Shown: piece after piece, positions 1-8,119 of the stretch
Layout: every line of letters begins with the position of its first letter
Position numbering within the stretch: position 1 is the stretch's first letter
Assembly: GCF_023702675.1 (NCBI RefSeq)
Contig: NZ_CP098478.1
Span: 3,782,001 to 3,846,000, forward strand
Direction of reading: 5' to 3'
Length of the DNA stretch: 64,000 nucleotides
Source of the DNA: Acinetobacter sp. C26M
Lineage (GTDB): Bacteria; Pseudomonadota; Gammaproteobacteria; Pseudomonadales; Moraxellaceae
The notes under the pieces: generated by a model
Told to the model about the DNA's origin: nothing
The model's input: only the letters and a program-made list of their open reading frames with translations
Database searches by the model: none
Program-made: the position numbers and the translations under genes

Positions 1-365
1 TGGGTCCACGTGTTTTTGAAACCAATTCTCGATTCATTAATAAACAGCACCTGCTTAAAACCCAACAGTTCTTTCAGCGCCACGGTGGTAAGACGATTAT
101 TTTCGCCCGTTTTGTTCCTTTTGCACGTACCTTTGCACCATTCGTAGCAGGTGCTGGCAGCATGAACTATAAGTACTTCTTGACCTATAACGTGGTAGGT
201 GCATTCTGCTGGATCGCATCGTTCATTACCCTTGGCTATTTATTCGGAAATATGCCAATCGTGAAAGATAATTTTACCCATTTAATTTTCGGTATCATTA
301 TTATCAGTATCTTACCAGGTGTGATTGGCTTTATTCGCCAGAAAATGAAGGGTGTTAAAGCATAA
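1..365 (+). CDS. DedA-family membrane protein, C-terminal part
   Basis: The open frame runs in from the left edge (first full codon at position 3) and stops with TAA at 363-365, so the true start lies outside the window. The visible part contains the DedA/SNARE-associated signature with FARFVPFARTFAPFVAGAG and following hydrophobic segments (GAFCWIASFITLGYLFG and a C-terminal helix ending in a basic tail). DedA proteins are inner-membrane proteins implicated in lipid carrier (undecaprenyl phosphate or phospholipid) translocation and envelope homeostasis. An internal ATG at 162 lies inside the conserved region and is not the start. Family assignment is firm; substrate is unknown. Confidence 0.85.
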   Translation, partial: GPRVFETNSRFINKQHLLKTQQFFQRHGGKTIIFARFVPFARTFAPFVAGAGSMNYKYFLTYNVVGAFCWIASFITLGYLFGNMPIVKDNFTHLIFGIIIISILPGVIGFIRQKMKGVKA

Positions 366-381
366 TAAATTGAATCTTCGT

Positions 382-978
382 TTAAAACAGACGAAAGATC
401 ATTGGTAGCATACAAATCAGTAATAACATGGCCGATCCTTTATACAAATGATCGGCTTTGAGCCCAACTAGACTCCCCGCCAATAAAGCACGTCCAAACA
501 ACATCCAGAAAATACTGACAGGAATTAGAATTAAGCTAAAGATAGCAAACACTAAAGCAGCCTGTTCCATTGAATTCCAGGTTTCACTTGGAAAAATACC
601 AGATGCCAACAATACCGTTTTAGGGTTCTTTAAAGTCGATAAAAATAGCTGTCTTTTACGGATATGCTGATGATGCTGGTCAAGTTTTTGTAGATGAGAG
701 CCTTTCCACAGATGGAATGCCATCCAAAGCACATAGAGTAAACTTAGCGTATGCAGAATCGCCCCAATTGCTGGCCAAATCGGATCAAATAAATGAATGA
801 AAAGCGCCCATAAACTAATGCCATACATATACCCCAACCATTCAATCGGGATAAAAGTCATGGTCTTAGGTACACCGTGTTGATGTGTTGCACTGGCAAG
901 CAAAGCATTGGTCGGACCAGGTATTAACAATACCGCCAACATCGCCAAAACAAAAAACCAACTCTCAATCATATACAT
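382..978 (-). CDS. LysE/RhtB-family exporter
   Basis: The product is 198 residues with about six hydrophobic segments, the usual size for LysE/RhtB amino-acid exporters. The N-terminus carries the family signature around residues 14-30 (LAVLLIPGPTNALLASA), where PGP is the hallmark. Such proteins export amino acids or related metabolites through the inner membrane; the substrate cannot be read from sequence. It converges with the DedA gene, with only 16 bp between the stop codons. Confidence 0.8.
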   Translation of the reverse strand: MYMIESWFFVLAMLAVLLIPGPTNALLASATHQHGVPKTMTFIPIEWLGYMYGISLWALFIHLFDPIWPAIGAILHTLSLLYVLWMAFHLWKGSHLQKLDQHHQHIRKRQLFLSTLKNPKTVLLASGIFPSETWNSMEQAALVFAIFSLILIPVSIFWMLFGRALLAGSLVGLKADHLYKGSAMLLLICMLPMIFRLF

Positions 979-1182
979 ACCGAACGACTATACATGGCCG
1001 CCACCTTAAACGAATTTAGGGCAAGAATACAAATTTTAGGGGGCTGCTCAAATAAAATAAATCAATCAATTAGCTCAAGTTGAAATTTTAATTATTTGAT
1101 TTTTATAACTATATTTTGAAACATTTTGCTATAATTTAGTTGCTGACCGTCATCGTGAACCATAACGATCAGCACTCAAAAT

Positions 1183-1572
1183 TTATGATTTTGGACGTTG
1201 CTTCACAATGATTGGGCAGCCTTTGAATCTCGCTGCTTGTACAATTGCATCTTGTTGTCCCAACACATTGGCAAGTTCAGTATTTTTGGTATTCATTGAC
1301 TGTCCCATATTCACCGAGATCGATGGACCAAAGCCCCAGCCACCTCTACCCCAGCCACCACCAAGTCCAAGACCAACCCCGACACCAGTACGTTTTGGCG
1401 TTGGTACACCATTTTCGATGTAAAGCTGAATACGGTTGTACTCGGCTTGCAACTGTTGGCAATTCAGTGCTTGATATTGTGTCGGCGATACATAAGCTGG
1501 CTTAACCGTTGATGCACATGCACCCAATAACATGCTCGCTGCCAAAACAGGCATCCAATATAAGCGTTTCAT
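1183..1572 (-). CDS. Small glycine-rich lipoprotein
   Basis: The 129-residue product has a lipoprotein signal peptide with lipobox LLGAC, so mature Cys is about residue 19. Residues about 62-85 are a Gly/Trp-rich stretch (GVGVGLGLGGGWGRGGWGFG) that may form a membrane-interacting or flexible segment. Two further cysteines (NCQQ and GCPI) could form a disulfide in the periplasm. No enzymatic motif is visible. It follows the ParA gene closely on the same strand (9 bp), so the two are probably co-transcribed. Function is unknown. Confidence 0.7.
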   Translation of the reverse strand: MKRLYWMPVLAASMLLGACASTVKPAYVSPTQYQALNCQQLQAEYNRIQLYIENGVPTPKRTGVGVGLGLGGGWGRGGWGFGPSISVNMGQSMNTKNTELANVLGQQDAIVQAARFKGCPIIVKQRPKS

Positions 1573-1581
1573 AAGATTCTC

Positions 1582-2424
1582 TTATTTCTTTGATTCAATC
1601 TCATTGAACAGGGTCACATAAGCGACGGTCAATTTGTGGTCAGATGCCAAATGAATCAGGGGTAAATTCTTTTGATGTGATTCTTTCATCAAGATCGATG
1701 GCGGCAACATGCTATCCAGCACAGGCAAGCCTTCATCTTTTAACTGTTGAACCACTTCACGAGGTAATTTTGCCTGAGATTGGAACTGATTGACCACAAT
1801 TCCCTCAATCTCCAAGCGATCATTATGATCATCTTGGGTTTCGAGCACATTTTCAATCAAAGTTTGTAACGCACGTTTTGAAAACACGTCACAATCAAAC
1901 GGAATCAGCACGCGATCTGCTGAAATTAATGCAGATAACGTAAAGAAATTAAACGCAGGCGGTGTATCAATAAAGATGCGGTCATAGCGCGCACTGAGAG
2001 ACTGAATCGAATCACGTAATTTATAAATTTTGTGTTTACTTTCCAGCGCATGTTCTAATGCACCTAGGCTTGGACTTGCAGGAATCACATCCAGATTGTC
2101 AAAAGAAGAACGGTGTACATAACTGTCTAAACCTTTGCCACGTGGCGCTTTCAGGATTGAGCCAATCGCATTGCCGATTAAGCCCTTTTGCTGCGTACTC
2201 CCTAAAATATCATCAAAGAAGTTTTCAATGTTTGGCTCTAATGCTGCCTTGTCGGCAGAATAGGTTGCATCTTCACCTAAAAGGTATTGGCTTGAATTCG
2301 CTTGTGGATCAAGGTCAATCACCAAGGTTCTAAATCCTTGTTTCGCACTAATCGCAGCGAGATTGACTGTAATACTTGATTTCCCCACACCACCTTTTTG
2401 GTTAAACACCACACGCGTTAACAT
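1582..2424 (-). CDS. ParA/MinD-type ATPase (orphan)
   Basis: The 280-residue product has the deviant Walker A motif FNQKGGVGKSS at about residues 7-17, Walker A' with DLDPQANSS at about 38-46, and Walker B IFIDTPPA in the middle. These identify the ParA/Soj family of ATPases, which position DNA or protein cargo on the nucleoid. There is no ParB gene next to it; a small lipoprotein gene follows instead. A parS-like palindrome lies 1.2 kb upstream at 3648-3663. It may be a second, non-segregating ParA of the chromosome; its cargo is not evident. Confidence 0.85.
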   Translation of the reverse strand: MLTRVVFNQKGGVGKSSITVNLAAISAKQGFRTLVIDLDPQANSSQYLLGEDATYSADKAALEPNIENFFDDILGSTQQKGLIGNAIGSILKAPRGKGLDSYVHRSSFDNLDVIPASPSLGALEHALESKHKIYKLRDSIQSLSARYDRIFIDTPPAFNFFTLSALISADRVLIPFDCDVFSKRALQTLIENVLETQDDHNDRLEIEGIVVNQFQSQAKLPREVVQQLKDEGLPVLDSMLPPSILMKESHQKNLPLIHLASDHKLTVAYVTLFNEIESKK

Positions 2425-2506
2425 GATTTCCCTCTATAATATTTTTGTAAACTGCATGCAGTTTAACCTAGTGACAAAACAATTACTCAAACAATGTGTC
2501 AAACAA

Positions 2507-2899
2507 TCAGGCAAAAACAGGCTTAATCATCACCAAACCGAGAATACCCACCATAGCCACCGTCCCAATGAGTAATCCTGCACGGCGTTGTTGCAATAAA
2601 ATACTGCTGTCCTGTTTATAGGTTTTGATCAAAGAAGACCACAACACAAAGAACAAAATCACTTTGGCATAGAACCACGGCTGCACCTCAAAATTGTTCA
2701 TGAACAGTAAAACTGCCCCCGTCACAATAATTAAGGTCAAAGATAGATGTTGTAAACCCACCAAGCCTTTGCGTGCTTTTGGATTGGGCTGTTGGTCTTG
2801 TACACCAACAAATAGTGTTGCGCCACGTAATACAAAAGCAATGATCAATAAGCTCACTGCGGACATATGCACAATTTTAGTGAGGAAGAGGTCCATCAT
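2507..2899 (-). CDS. SirB2-family membrane protein
   Basis: The product is 130 residues with four predicted hydrophobic helices and a conserved N-terminal pattern (KIVHMSAVSLLIIAFVLRG, then a loop and GLQHLSLTLIIVTGAVLL), as in SirB2 proteins. The molecular role of SirB2 is not established. The histidines in the helices (HMSA, QHLS) resemble heme- or quinone-binding membrane proteins, but that is inference. It lies 6 bp after the BolA-type gene on the same strand and is probably in the same transcript. Start could be either of two adjacent ATGs (2899 or 2896). Confidence 0.75.
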   Translation of the reverse strand: MMDLFLTKIVHMSAVSLLIIAFVLRGATLFVGVQDQQPNPKARKGLVGLQHLSLTLIIVTGAVLLFMNNFEVQPWFYAKVILFFVLWSSLIKTYKQDSSILLQQRRAGLLIGTVAMVGILGLVMIKPVFA

Positions 2900-2905
2900 T
2901 AATCC

Positions 2906-3214
2906 TTAGCTTTTTGGTGCATGTGCACATTCAGGGCTGGCAGGTGCTTGGCCTTGCCATTCGCTAGGGACATAGGCATGAATCGCAAGTGCATGGATTC
3001 GACCAGGACTCATCAACTCCGCTGCAACAGCATAAATTTTTTGATGACGTTGTACTAAGCGTAGGCCTTGAAATTCATCACTTACCACGATGACTTTAAA
3101 GTGTGATTCTTTACCTGGGAAATATCCACCATGCCCTGCCGACTCATTAATCACTTCAAGATGGGTAGGTGCAAGCGTGTTTAAATGTTCAATCAACTGT
3201 TGTTCTAAGTTCAT
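2906..3214 (-). CDS. BolA-family protein
   Basis: The 102-residue product shows the BolA fold signature: a GHGGYFPGKESHFKVIVVS segment near residues 27-45, followed by QGLRLVQRHQKIYAVAAEL and an IHALAIHAYVPSEW end. BolA proteins partner monothiol glutaredoxins in iron-sulfur handling and may act as transcription factors. The conserved His in GRIHALAIHAY fits a glutaredoxin/[2Fe-2S] ligand. It heads a two-gene unit with the SirB2 gene. Length and motifs are typical; confidence is high for family and moderate for the exact paralogue. Confidence 0.88.
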   Translation of the reverse strand: MNLEQQLIEHLNTLAPTHLEVINESAGHGGYFPGKESHFKVIVVSDEFQGLRLVQRHQKIYAVAAELMSPGRIHALAIHAYVPSEWQGQAPASPECAHAPKS

Positions 3215-3367
3215 CAGTCACTCTGTAAGGTCAGATTGAGATAGCTCATTAGTATACATGAGCGGAATCTGAGGGAAACTTTTGTACAAAAATTTGCTTT
3301 CTCAGGCTTTTTTTGCATGAAAATGCTTTAATTTTATGCAAATAATCAATTTCTTTGCATAAAATTA

Positions 3368-3395
3368 TTGACCCTATTTTTGCATAATGTATTAT
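3368..3395 (+). promoter_or_regulatory. Probable sigma-70 promoter of the tRNA-Gly pair
   Basis: TTGACC at 3368-3373 and TATTAT at 3390-3395 are separated by 16 bp and end about 9 bp before the first tRNA. This is close to consensus and is the only well-spaced pair upstream of the tRNAs. Confidence 0.6.
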
Positions 3396-3404
3396 ACACG
3401 GCAT

Positions 3405-3477
3405 GCGGGAATAGCTCAGTTGGTAGAGCATAACCTTGCCAAGGTTGGGGTCGGGAGTTCGAGTCTCCTTTCCCGCT
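3405..3477 (+). tRNA. tRNA-Gly (GCC anticodon), copy 1, no encoded CCA
   Basis: The sequence folds as a canonical cloverleaf: acceptor GCGGGAA pairs with TTCCCGC, the D-arm is AGCTC...GAGC, the anticodon loop CTTGCCAAG carries GCC, and the T-arm contains GTTCGAG. The discriminator base is T, as expected for bacterial tRNA-Gly. The following bases are CAA rather than CCA, so the 3' CCA must be added by tRNA nucleotidyltransferase, unlike copy 2. Confidence 0.96.
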
Positions 3478-3518
3478 CAAATTTTTAAGTGTAAGTTTTA
3501 GTAAAAACTGCTCAATTA

Positions 3519-3594
3519 GCGGGAATAGCTCAGTTGGTAGAGCATAACCTTGCCAAGGTTGGGGTCGGGAGTTCGAGTCTCCTTTCCCGCTCCA
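3519..3594 (+). tRNA. tRNA-Gly (GCC anticodon), copy 2, with encoded CCA
   Basis: The mature region is identical to the copy 41 bp upstream (same acceptor, anticodon GCC and T-arm), but here the genome encodes TCCA at the 3' end (3591-3594). The two copies lie in tandem between one upstream promoter and one downstream terminator, so they are likely one transcript. Confidence 0.97.
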
Positions 3595-3600
3595 GATTCA

Positions 3601-3634
3601 AAAAGCCCTAATCGAAAGATTAGGGCTTTTTTCT
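3601..3634 (+). terminator. Rho-independent terminator of the tRNA-Gly unit
   Basis: AAAGCCCTAATC, loop GAAA, GATTAGGGCTTT followed by further T residues forms a long perfect hairpin directly after the second tRNA. The A-rich left arm also gives T-tract function on the opposite strand, where the convergent MFS gene ends at 3669. Confidence 0.9.
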
Positions 3635-3647
3635 TTGCAAATTATAA

Positions 3648-3663
3648 TGCTCCACGTGGAACA
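3648..3663. other. parS-like palindrome
   Basis: TGCTCCACGTGGAACA matches the Pseudomonas-type parS consensus TGTTCCACGTGGAACA at 15 of 16 positions, the single difference being the third base. It sits between the tRNA terminator and the end of the MFS gene, outside any coding sequence. Chromosomal ParB binds such sites near the replication origin. That this site is bound in vivo is inference. Confidence 0.6.
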
Positions 3664-3668
3664 TAAAA

Positions 3669-5036
3669 TTAAGACTGTTCTGTAATCTTGGCATCCAAAT
3701 TGAGACTTGGTTTTTTAATCTCAGTTTCTACCACACCATATTTTCGATCACGTGGCATAAAGGTGGTCGAGATAATCGCAATCACCGCCATACTGCCAAT
3801 ATATATCATGATCAGATGAGGGCTGCCGCCACCGACACTGAGTAGCTTTGTCGCAATCAGTGGCGCAAGACCACCACCCAATACACCAGCCAACTGCACC
3901 GAAATTGAGATCCCGCTATAGCGAATTTCTGCGGGGAACTGGCGGGCAAAAAGCTGTGCCTGTGGTGCGTACATAATCGGAAACACCACCCCGATCGCCA
4001 GTACAATTGCAGTCCAAACCAATACAGGATCTTTGGTATTAAGCATGCTAAAGAATGGATAGCTATACAGTGCCAGTACACATAGCCCAAACATAAACAT
4101 GTTGCGCTGCCCCACTTTATCTGACAAATGCCCACATAATGGTGTCATCACTAAAATCACGGCTGCACCGCAAATCGTTGCAAATAAAATCTCTTGTCTT
4201 GCAATGCCAAGCTGTGTGGTGGTGTAGGCCAAAGTAAAAGTAGAAGCAATATAAAACCATGCATTCTCGGCTGCACGCGCTACGATAATGGTGATGAGTT
4301 GCTTTGGATGCTTTTTAAAGACCTGTAAAGCAGGAACTTTAACTTCTTCCGCCTGCTGTTTTACTTTTTCAAAATCTGGTGACTCTGGCACTTTGACTCG
4401 AATATACCAACCGACTGCCAGTAAAATAATGCTCGCTAGAAACGGAATCCGCCACCCCCAACTAAACAAAGCCTGCTCGGGCAATAAAGAAACTAATCCA
4501 AGTGCGATCGATGCGAGCATTAAGCCACCGCCAGTACTGGCTTGAGGAAGGCTGCCCCAAAATCCTTTTTTACCTTCTGGCGCATGTTCAACCGCCATCA
4601 GCACTGCACCGCCCCACTCACCACCCATGGCCATACCTTGGATAAATCTCAGGACCACCAAGCCAATTGCAGCCCAGTAACCAATCGTCTCATAGGTTGG
4701 CAACAAACCAATCAGTACCGTTGGAATACCCATCAACATCAGCGTGAGCAATAACATCGATTTCCGACCAATCTTGTCACCAAAATGCCCAAACACCAGA
4801 CCTCCCAACGGTCGCCCGATGAATCCAACTGCATAGGTCGCAAATGCCGCAAGTACACCCGTCAGCGGATCTAAATTGGGAAAAAATAATTTATTAAAAA
4901 TTAAAGCTGCTGCCGCACCGTAGATAAAAAAGTCATACCATTCAATGGTAGTCCCTACCATACTGGAGATACCCGCCAATCGATGGGATGACTTTTTAGA
5001 AGATGAACCGTTTCCATGTATTGTTTGCATCATCAT
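3669..5036 (-). CDS. MFS transporter, metabolite:H+ symporter (MHS) type
   Basis: The 455-residue protein has twelve hydrophobic segments and the MHS (ProP/KgtP-like) signature: N-terminal GTTIEWYDFFIYGAAAALIFN and the loop GHFGDKIGRKSMLL between helices 2 and 3. MHS carriers import small carboxylates and compatible solutes by proton symport. It is the last gene after the valine-degradation enzymes on the same strand, so an intermediate or branched-chain acid is a reasonable but unproven substrate. Three ATGs in a row start the frame; an AAGGAAC ribosome site favours the second or third. Confidence 0.85.
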   Translation of the reverse strand: MMMQTIHGNGSSSKKSSHRLAGISSMVGTTIEWYDFFIYGAAAALIFNKLFFPNLDPLTGVLAAFATYAVGFIGRPLGGLVFGHFGDKIGRKSMLLLTLMLMGIPTVLIGLLPTYETIGYWAAIGLVVLRFIQGMAMGGEWGGAVLMAVEHAPEGKKGFWGSLPQASTGGGLMLASIALGLVSLLPEQALFSWGWRIPFLASIILLAVGWYIRVKVPESPDFEKVKQQAEEVKVPALQVFKKHPKQLITIIVARAAENAWFYIASTFTLAYTTTQLGIARQEILFATICGAAVILVMTPLCGHLSDKVGQRNMFMFGLCVLALYSYPFFSMLNTKDPVLVWTAIVLAIGVVFPIMYAPQAQLFARQFPAEIRYSGISISVQLAGVLGGGLAPLIATKLLSVGGGSPHLIMIYIGSMAVIAIISTTFMPRDRKYGVVETEIKKPSLNLDAKITEQS

Positions 5037-5147
5037 GTTCCTTGCTTGGATTTTCTTGTTTTATGTTTTTTGCTGATCATCAATCCTGACCATCAGCATG
5101 TCAGACTTTGTAATACTCCTGAGATTGGTCAATATGAATATTTGGAT

Positions 5148-6173
5148 TTAGCTGAGTTTTTCTAAAATCTGTTCTAGCTCTGGATTACGTTGTTGCCATT
5201 GCGGCTGTTTGTCTTTATCTACAATTAAGGCACGCACACCCTCAATAAAATCACCATGTTCAAACCAGATATCTTGTAGATCGCGCTCCAATTGCATACA
5301 TTGTGGCAAGGAAAGACCACGGCCCAAATGTTGTAGTTTCAAACTGGTTTGTTTGGCAATAAAGGAACGTTGCTGCAAGATGCTGAGCATTTTTTCTGCC
5401 CAAGGCTGCAATTGCTCATCCTGCTCATTCGCAAGACTTTGCTCAATTTCGTCCAAATGCTGAAAACCAAAATGTTTGCGAATACCATCTGCCAACTGTT
5501 TCAGTTCACTTTCAGCAGGGCGAGTAATAAAACAAGCAACAATATGCTCAATATTCTGTTTACTCAGGTTCGATTCATTGATCAGTGCATTTTGCAAGGC
5601 TTGTAGCTTTTCGCTCGGTACGTGATAGTCGATCAAATCCAAATAAAGAGCATCACTGCTACTGATCTGCTCGCCCGTTATGGCCAGATAAACCCCAATA
5701 TCATCTAGTCGAGACAGGAAGTGGGTCGCACCAACATCTGGGAAAAAGCCAATCGCTGTTTCAGGCATCGCAAATCGAGATTTTTCACTGCTCACCACAA
5801 TATGACACGCTTGTGCTAGCCCAAAACCACCACCGAGCACATAACCATCGAGCACCACCACCACAGGCTTTGCATACTCACGCAGCAGATTCAGCATTTT
5901 ATATTCGGCACTAAAATAACCTTTATAATCAGCCGTATCATTTTTATAGCTATCATATAGATAGCGAATATCCCCACCTGCACAGAAGGCTTTGGGGCTA
6001 TTCGATTTAATCAGGACCGCCTGAATTGCTGCATCATAACGCCACAGTTCCAGTTGGCTACAGATGCCCTCAATCATCTCCAGTGACAAGGCATTTAAAT
6101 GTTTGACCCGATCTAAGCTAATTAGACCAAGACCACCTTTTTGCTCAATCATTAACTGATTTTCGATATTCAT
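5148..6173 (-). CDS. 3-hydroxyisobutyryl-CoA hydrolase (crotonase fold)
   Basis: From the ATG at 6173 the product is 341 residues, the usual size for HIBCH. The frame stays open to 6287, but that extension overlaps the upstream enoyl-CoA hydratase gene and is not conserved-looking. Motifs include FCAGGDIRYLYD (oxyanion hole), LDGYVLGGGFGLAQACH and the HIBCH-type MPETAIGFFPDVGATHFLSRL. It releases CoA from 3-hydroxyisobutyryl-CoA in valine degradation. It lies 13 bp after the enoyl-CoA hydratase gene in the same operon, and MmsB uses its product. Confidence 0.87.
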   Translation of the reverse strand: MNIENQLMIEQKGGLGLISLDRVKHLNALSLEMIEGICSQLELWRYDAAIQAVLIKSNSPKAFCAGGDIRYLYDSYKNDTADYKGYFSAEYKMLNLLREYAKPVVVVLDGYVLGGGFGLAQACHIVVSSEKSRFAMPETAIGFFPDVGATHFLSRLDDIGVYLAITGEQISSSDALYLDLIDYHVPSEKLQALQNALINESNLSKQNIEHIVACFITRPAESELKQLADGIRKHFGFQHLDEIEQSLANEQDEQLQPWAEKMLSILQQRSFIAKQTSLKLQHLGRGLSLPQCMQLERDLQDIWFEHGDFIEGVRALIVDKDKQPQWQQRNPELEQILEKLS

Positions 6174-6186
6174 TGTTGTTGATCTC

Positions 6187-6963
6187 TTATCGATTTTTAA
6201 ATTTGGCCTGACGTTTTTCCACAAAAGCCTGCATCCCTTCTTTCTGATCCGATGTGGCAAAAATGGAGTGGAACATCCGTCTTTCAAAACGTAAGCCTTC
6301 TGTCAGATTGACTTCAAAGGCGCGATTAATAGTTTCTTTTAACATCATGTTGGCTGTTAAAGAACGTGCAGCAATTTTTTCTGCGGCTTGTAGGGTTTGT
6401 TCAAGCAATTCTTCCTTACTAAACACACGTGCCACCAGCCCACTTTGCTCAGCTTCAACTGCACCCATTTGTCGTGCGGTAAAGCACATTTCCATGGCTT
6501 TGGCTTTGCCAATCGCATGAGTTAAACGTTGTGTGCCACCAATCCCTGGAATCACACCCAAAGTCACTTCAGGTAAACCAAACTTGGCATTTTCGGCACA
6601 ATAGATGAAGTCACACATCAGTGCCAATTCACAACCACCACCCAAAGCATAGCCACTAACTGCTGCAATGAGCGGTTTACGGCGTTGCGCAATACGATCG
6701 GCAAGATGGAAAAAATCATCAAAATAAATGTCAGGAAAGTTCAGATCGGCCATTTCCTTAATATCGGCACCTGCGGCAAAGGCCTTTTCTGAACCTGCCA
6801 ACACCATACAACCAATCTCGCGATCTTTTTCTAATTCATCTAAAGCCTGATTCACTTCGCTAATCAATTCACTATTCAGCGCATTCAAGGCGTGCGGGCG
6901 ATTCAGCGTAATCAACCCTACGCCATTGTGTTTTTCTAATAAAATGGTTTGCCACTGCATCAT
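6187..6963 (-). CDS. Enoyl-CoA hydratase (methacrylyl-CoA hydratase role)
   Basis: The 258-residue product is a standard-length crotonase. It has AFAAGADIKEM for the oxyanion hole, AAVSGYALGGGCELALMCD with one catalytic Glu, and FGLPEVTLGVIPGIGGTQRL with the second. Both hydratase glutamates are present, so it should hydrate rather than hydrolyse. Position between the acyl-CoA dehydrogenase and the 3-hydroxyisobutyryl-CoA hydrolase genes indicates hydration of methacrylyl-CoA. Two adjacent ATGs (6963, 6960) are possible starts. Confidence 0.87.
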   Translation of the reverse strand: MMQWQTILLEKHNGVGLITLNRPHALNALNSELISEVNQALDELEKDREIGCMVLAGSEKAFAAGADIKEMADLNFPDIYFDDFFHLADRIAQRRKPLIAAVSGYALGGGCELALMCDFIYCAENAKFGLPEVTLGVIPGIGGTQRLTHAIGKAKAMEMCFTARQMGAVEAEQSGLVARVFSKEELLEQTLQAAEKIAARSLTANMMLKETINRAFEVNLTEGLRFERRMFHSIFATSDQKEGMQAFVEKRQAKFKNR

Positions 6964-6981
6964 CGATTCCTTGTTCTCTGG

Positions 6982-8109
6982 TTATAAGCTACGGGCGATC
7001 ACTAAACGTTGAATATCACTGGTGCCTTCATAAATCTGACAAATGCGCGCATCACGATAGATGCGTTCAATCGGAAAATCTTTAAGATAACCATAACCAC
7101 CAAACACCTGTAACGCGGCTGAACAGACGCGCTCAGTCATTTCCGAGGCAAATAGCTTAGCCATAGAAGCCTCATTTAGACAGGGTTGCCCTGCTTCTTT
7201 AAGACGTGCAGCGTAGTGCACCAGTTGTCGAGCCGCTTCAATCTCGGTCGCCATACTGGCAAGTCGGAATGCGAGTGCCTGATGTTCAAAAATTGGTTTA
7301 CCAAAGGTCAAACGCTCTTTGGCATAGCGCGTGGCTTCTTCCAGTGCAGCACGCGCCAGACCCACCGCCTGTGCAGCAATACCAATACGACCACCTTCCA
7401 GATTGGCAAGCGCGATTTTTAAACCTTCACCTTCCGCACCCAACATCAGGCTTTTATGAATACGCACATCTGTGAGGGCAATCTGACAGGTATCTGACGC
7501 ATGTAAACCGAGTTTTTCTTCCACTCGAATCACCTCATAACCTGCTGTATCACGTGGAACAAGGAAGGCACTAATGCCCTTTTTGCCTGCATTGGGGTCA
7601 GTCACGGCAAAGACGATAATCACGCCTGCGTTGTCGCCCGAAGTAATAAACTGCTTGGCACCATTGAGAATATAGTCATCGCCATCTTTCACGGCACGGG
7701 TTTTAATCGCTGCCGCATCCGAACCAGTATGCGGTTCAGTCAGGGCAAAAGCACCGATCATTTCACCTTGTGCCAATGGTTTTAAAAAGCGCTCTTTTTG
7801 CTCATCGCTACCAAATTTTAAAATCGGCACACAGCCCACCGAGTTATGCACGCTCATAATGGTTGAAGTGGCGCCATCTGCTGCGGCCACTTCCTCAAGC
7901 GCCAAGACATAAGCGAGATTACCTGTATCGGAACCGCCCCATTGCTCTGGAATCAGCATCCCCATAAAGCCAAGTTGCCCCATTTGTGCCAGTGCAGCTT
8001 TCGGAAAAGTGCCATGTCGATCCCAGTCACTGGCATTGGGCTTGATTTGTTCTTGGGCGAAGCTTTTCGCCATATTTCGAATTAAGCTTTGTTCTTCAGT
8101 TAATTGCAT
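6982..8109 (-). CDS. Acyl-CoA dehydrogenase, probably isobutyryl-CoA specific
   Basis: Starting at the ATG at 8109 ([10 protein letters not shown]) the product is 375 residues, typical for a short-chain acyl-CoA dehydrogenase; the longer open frame to 8238 runs into the synthetase gene. FAD/substrate motifs are [19 protein letters not shown] and [15 protein letters not shown]. The C-terminal signature is [35 protein letters not shown], in which the Glu of YEGTSD is the expected catalytic base. It should oxidise isobutyryl-CoA to methacrylyl-CoA. An ETF-encoding pair is not in the window. Confidence 0.87.
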   Translation of the reverse strand: MQLTEEQSLIRNMAKSFAQEQIKPNASDWDRHGTFPKAALAQMGQLGFMGMLIPEQWGGSDTGNLAYVLALEEVAAADGATSTIMSVHNSVGCVPILKFGSDEQKERFLKPLAQGEMIGAFALTEPHTGSDAAAIKTRAVKDGDDYILNGAKQFITSGDNAGVIIVFAVTDPNAGKKGISAFLVPRDTAGYEVIRVEEKLGLHASDTCQIALTDVRIHKSLMLGAEGEGLKIALANLEGGRIGIAAQAVGLARAALEEATRYAKERLTFGKPIFEHQALAFRLASMATEIEAARQLVHYAARLKEAGQPCLNEASMAKLFASEMTERVCSAALQVFGGYGYLKDFPIERIYRDARICQIYEGTSDIQRLVIARSL

Positions 8110-8119
8110 CTTATCTTCC

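Noticed and set aside
1142..1173. GCTGACCGT...ACGATCAGC inverted repeat after the small lipoprotein gene
   Set aside because: One mismatch, long loop and no T-tract; not supported as a terminator.
3249..3431. 60-residue minus-strand ORF overlapping the first tRNA
   Set aside because: It reads through the tRNA-Gly promoter and the tRNA 5' half; not compatible with a real gene.
5070..5097. TGCTGAT...ATCAGCA inverted repeat between the hydrolase and MFS genes
   Set aside because: Seven-bp arms with a 14-base loop and no T-tract; too weak to call.
6174..6287. N-terminal extension of the 3-hydroxyisobutyryl-CoA hydrolase
   Set aside because: It would overlap the upstream hydratase gene by about 100 bases and lacks family similarity; the ATG at 6173 fits the family length.
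7546..7561. Second parS-like match (TGTATCACGTGGAACA, 14 of 16)
   Set aside because: Lies inside the acyl-CoA dehydrogenase coding sequence where the bases encode conserved residues; two mismatches; probably chance.
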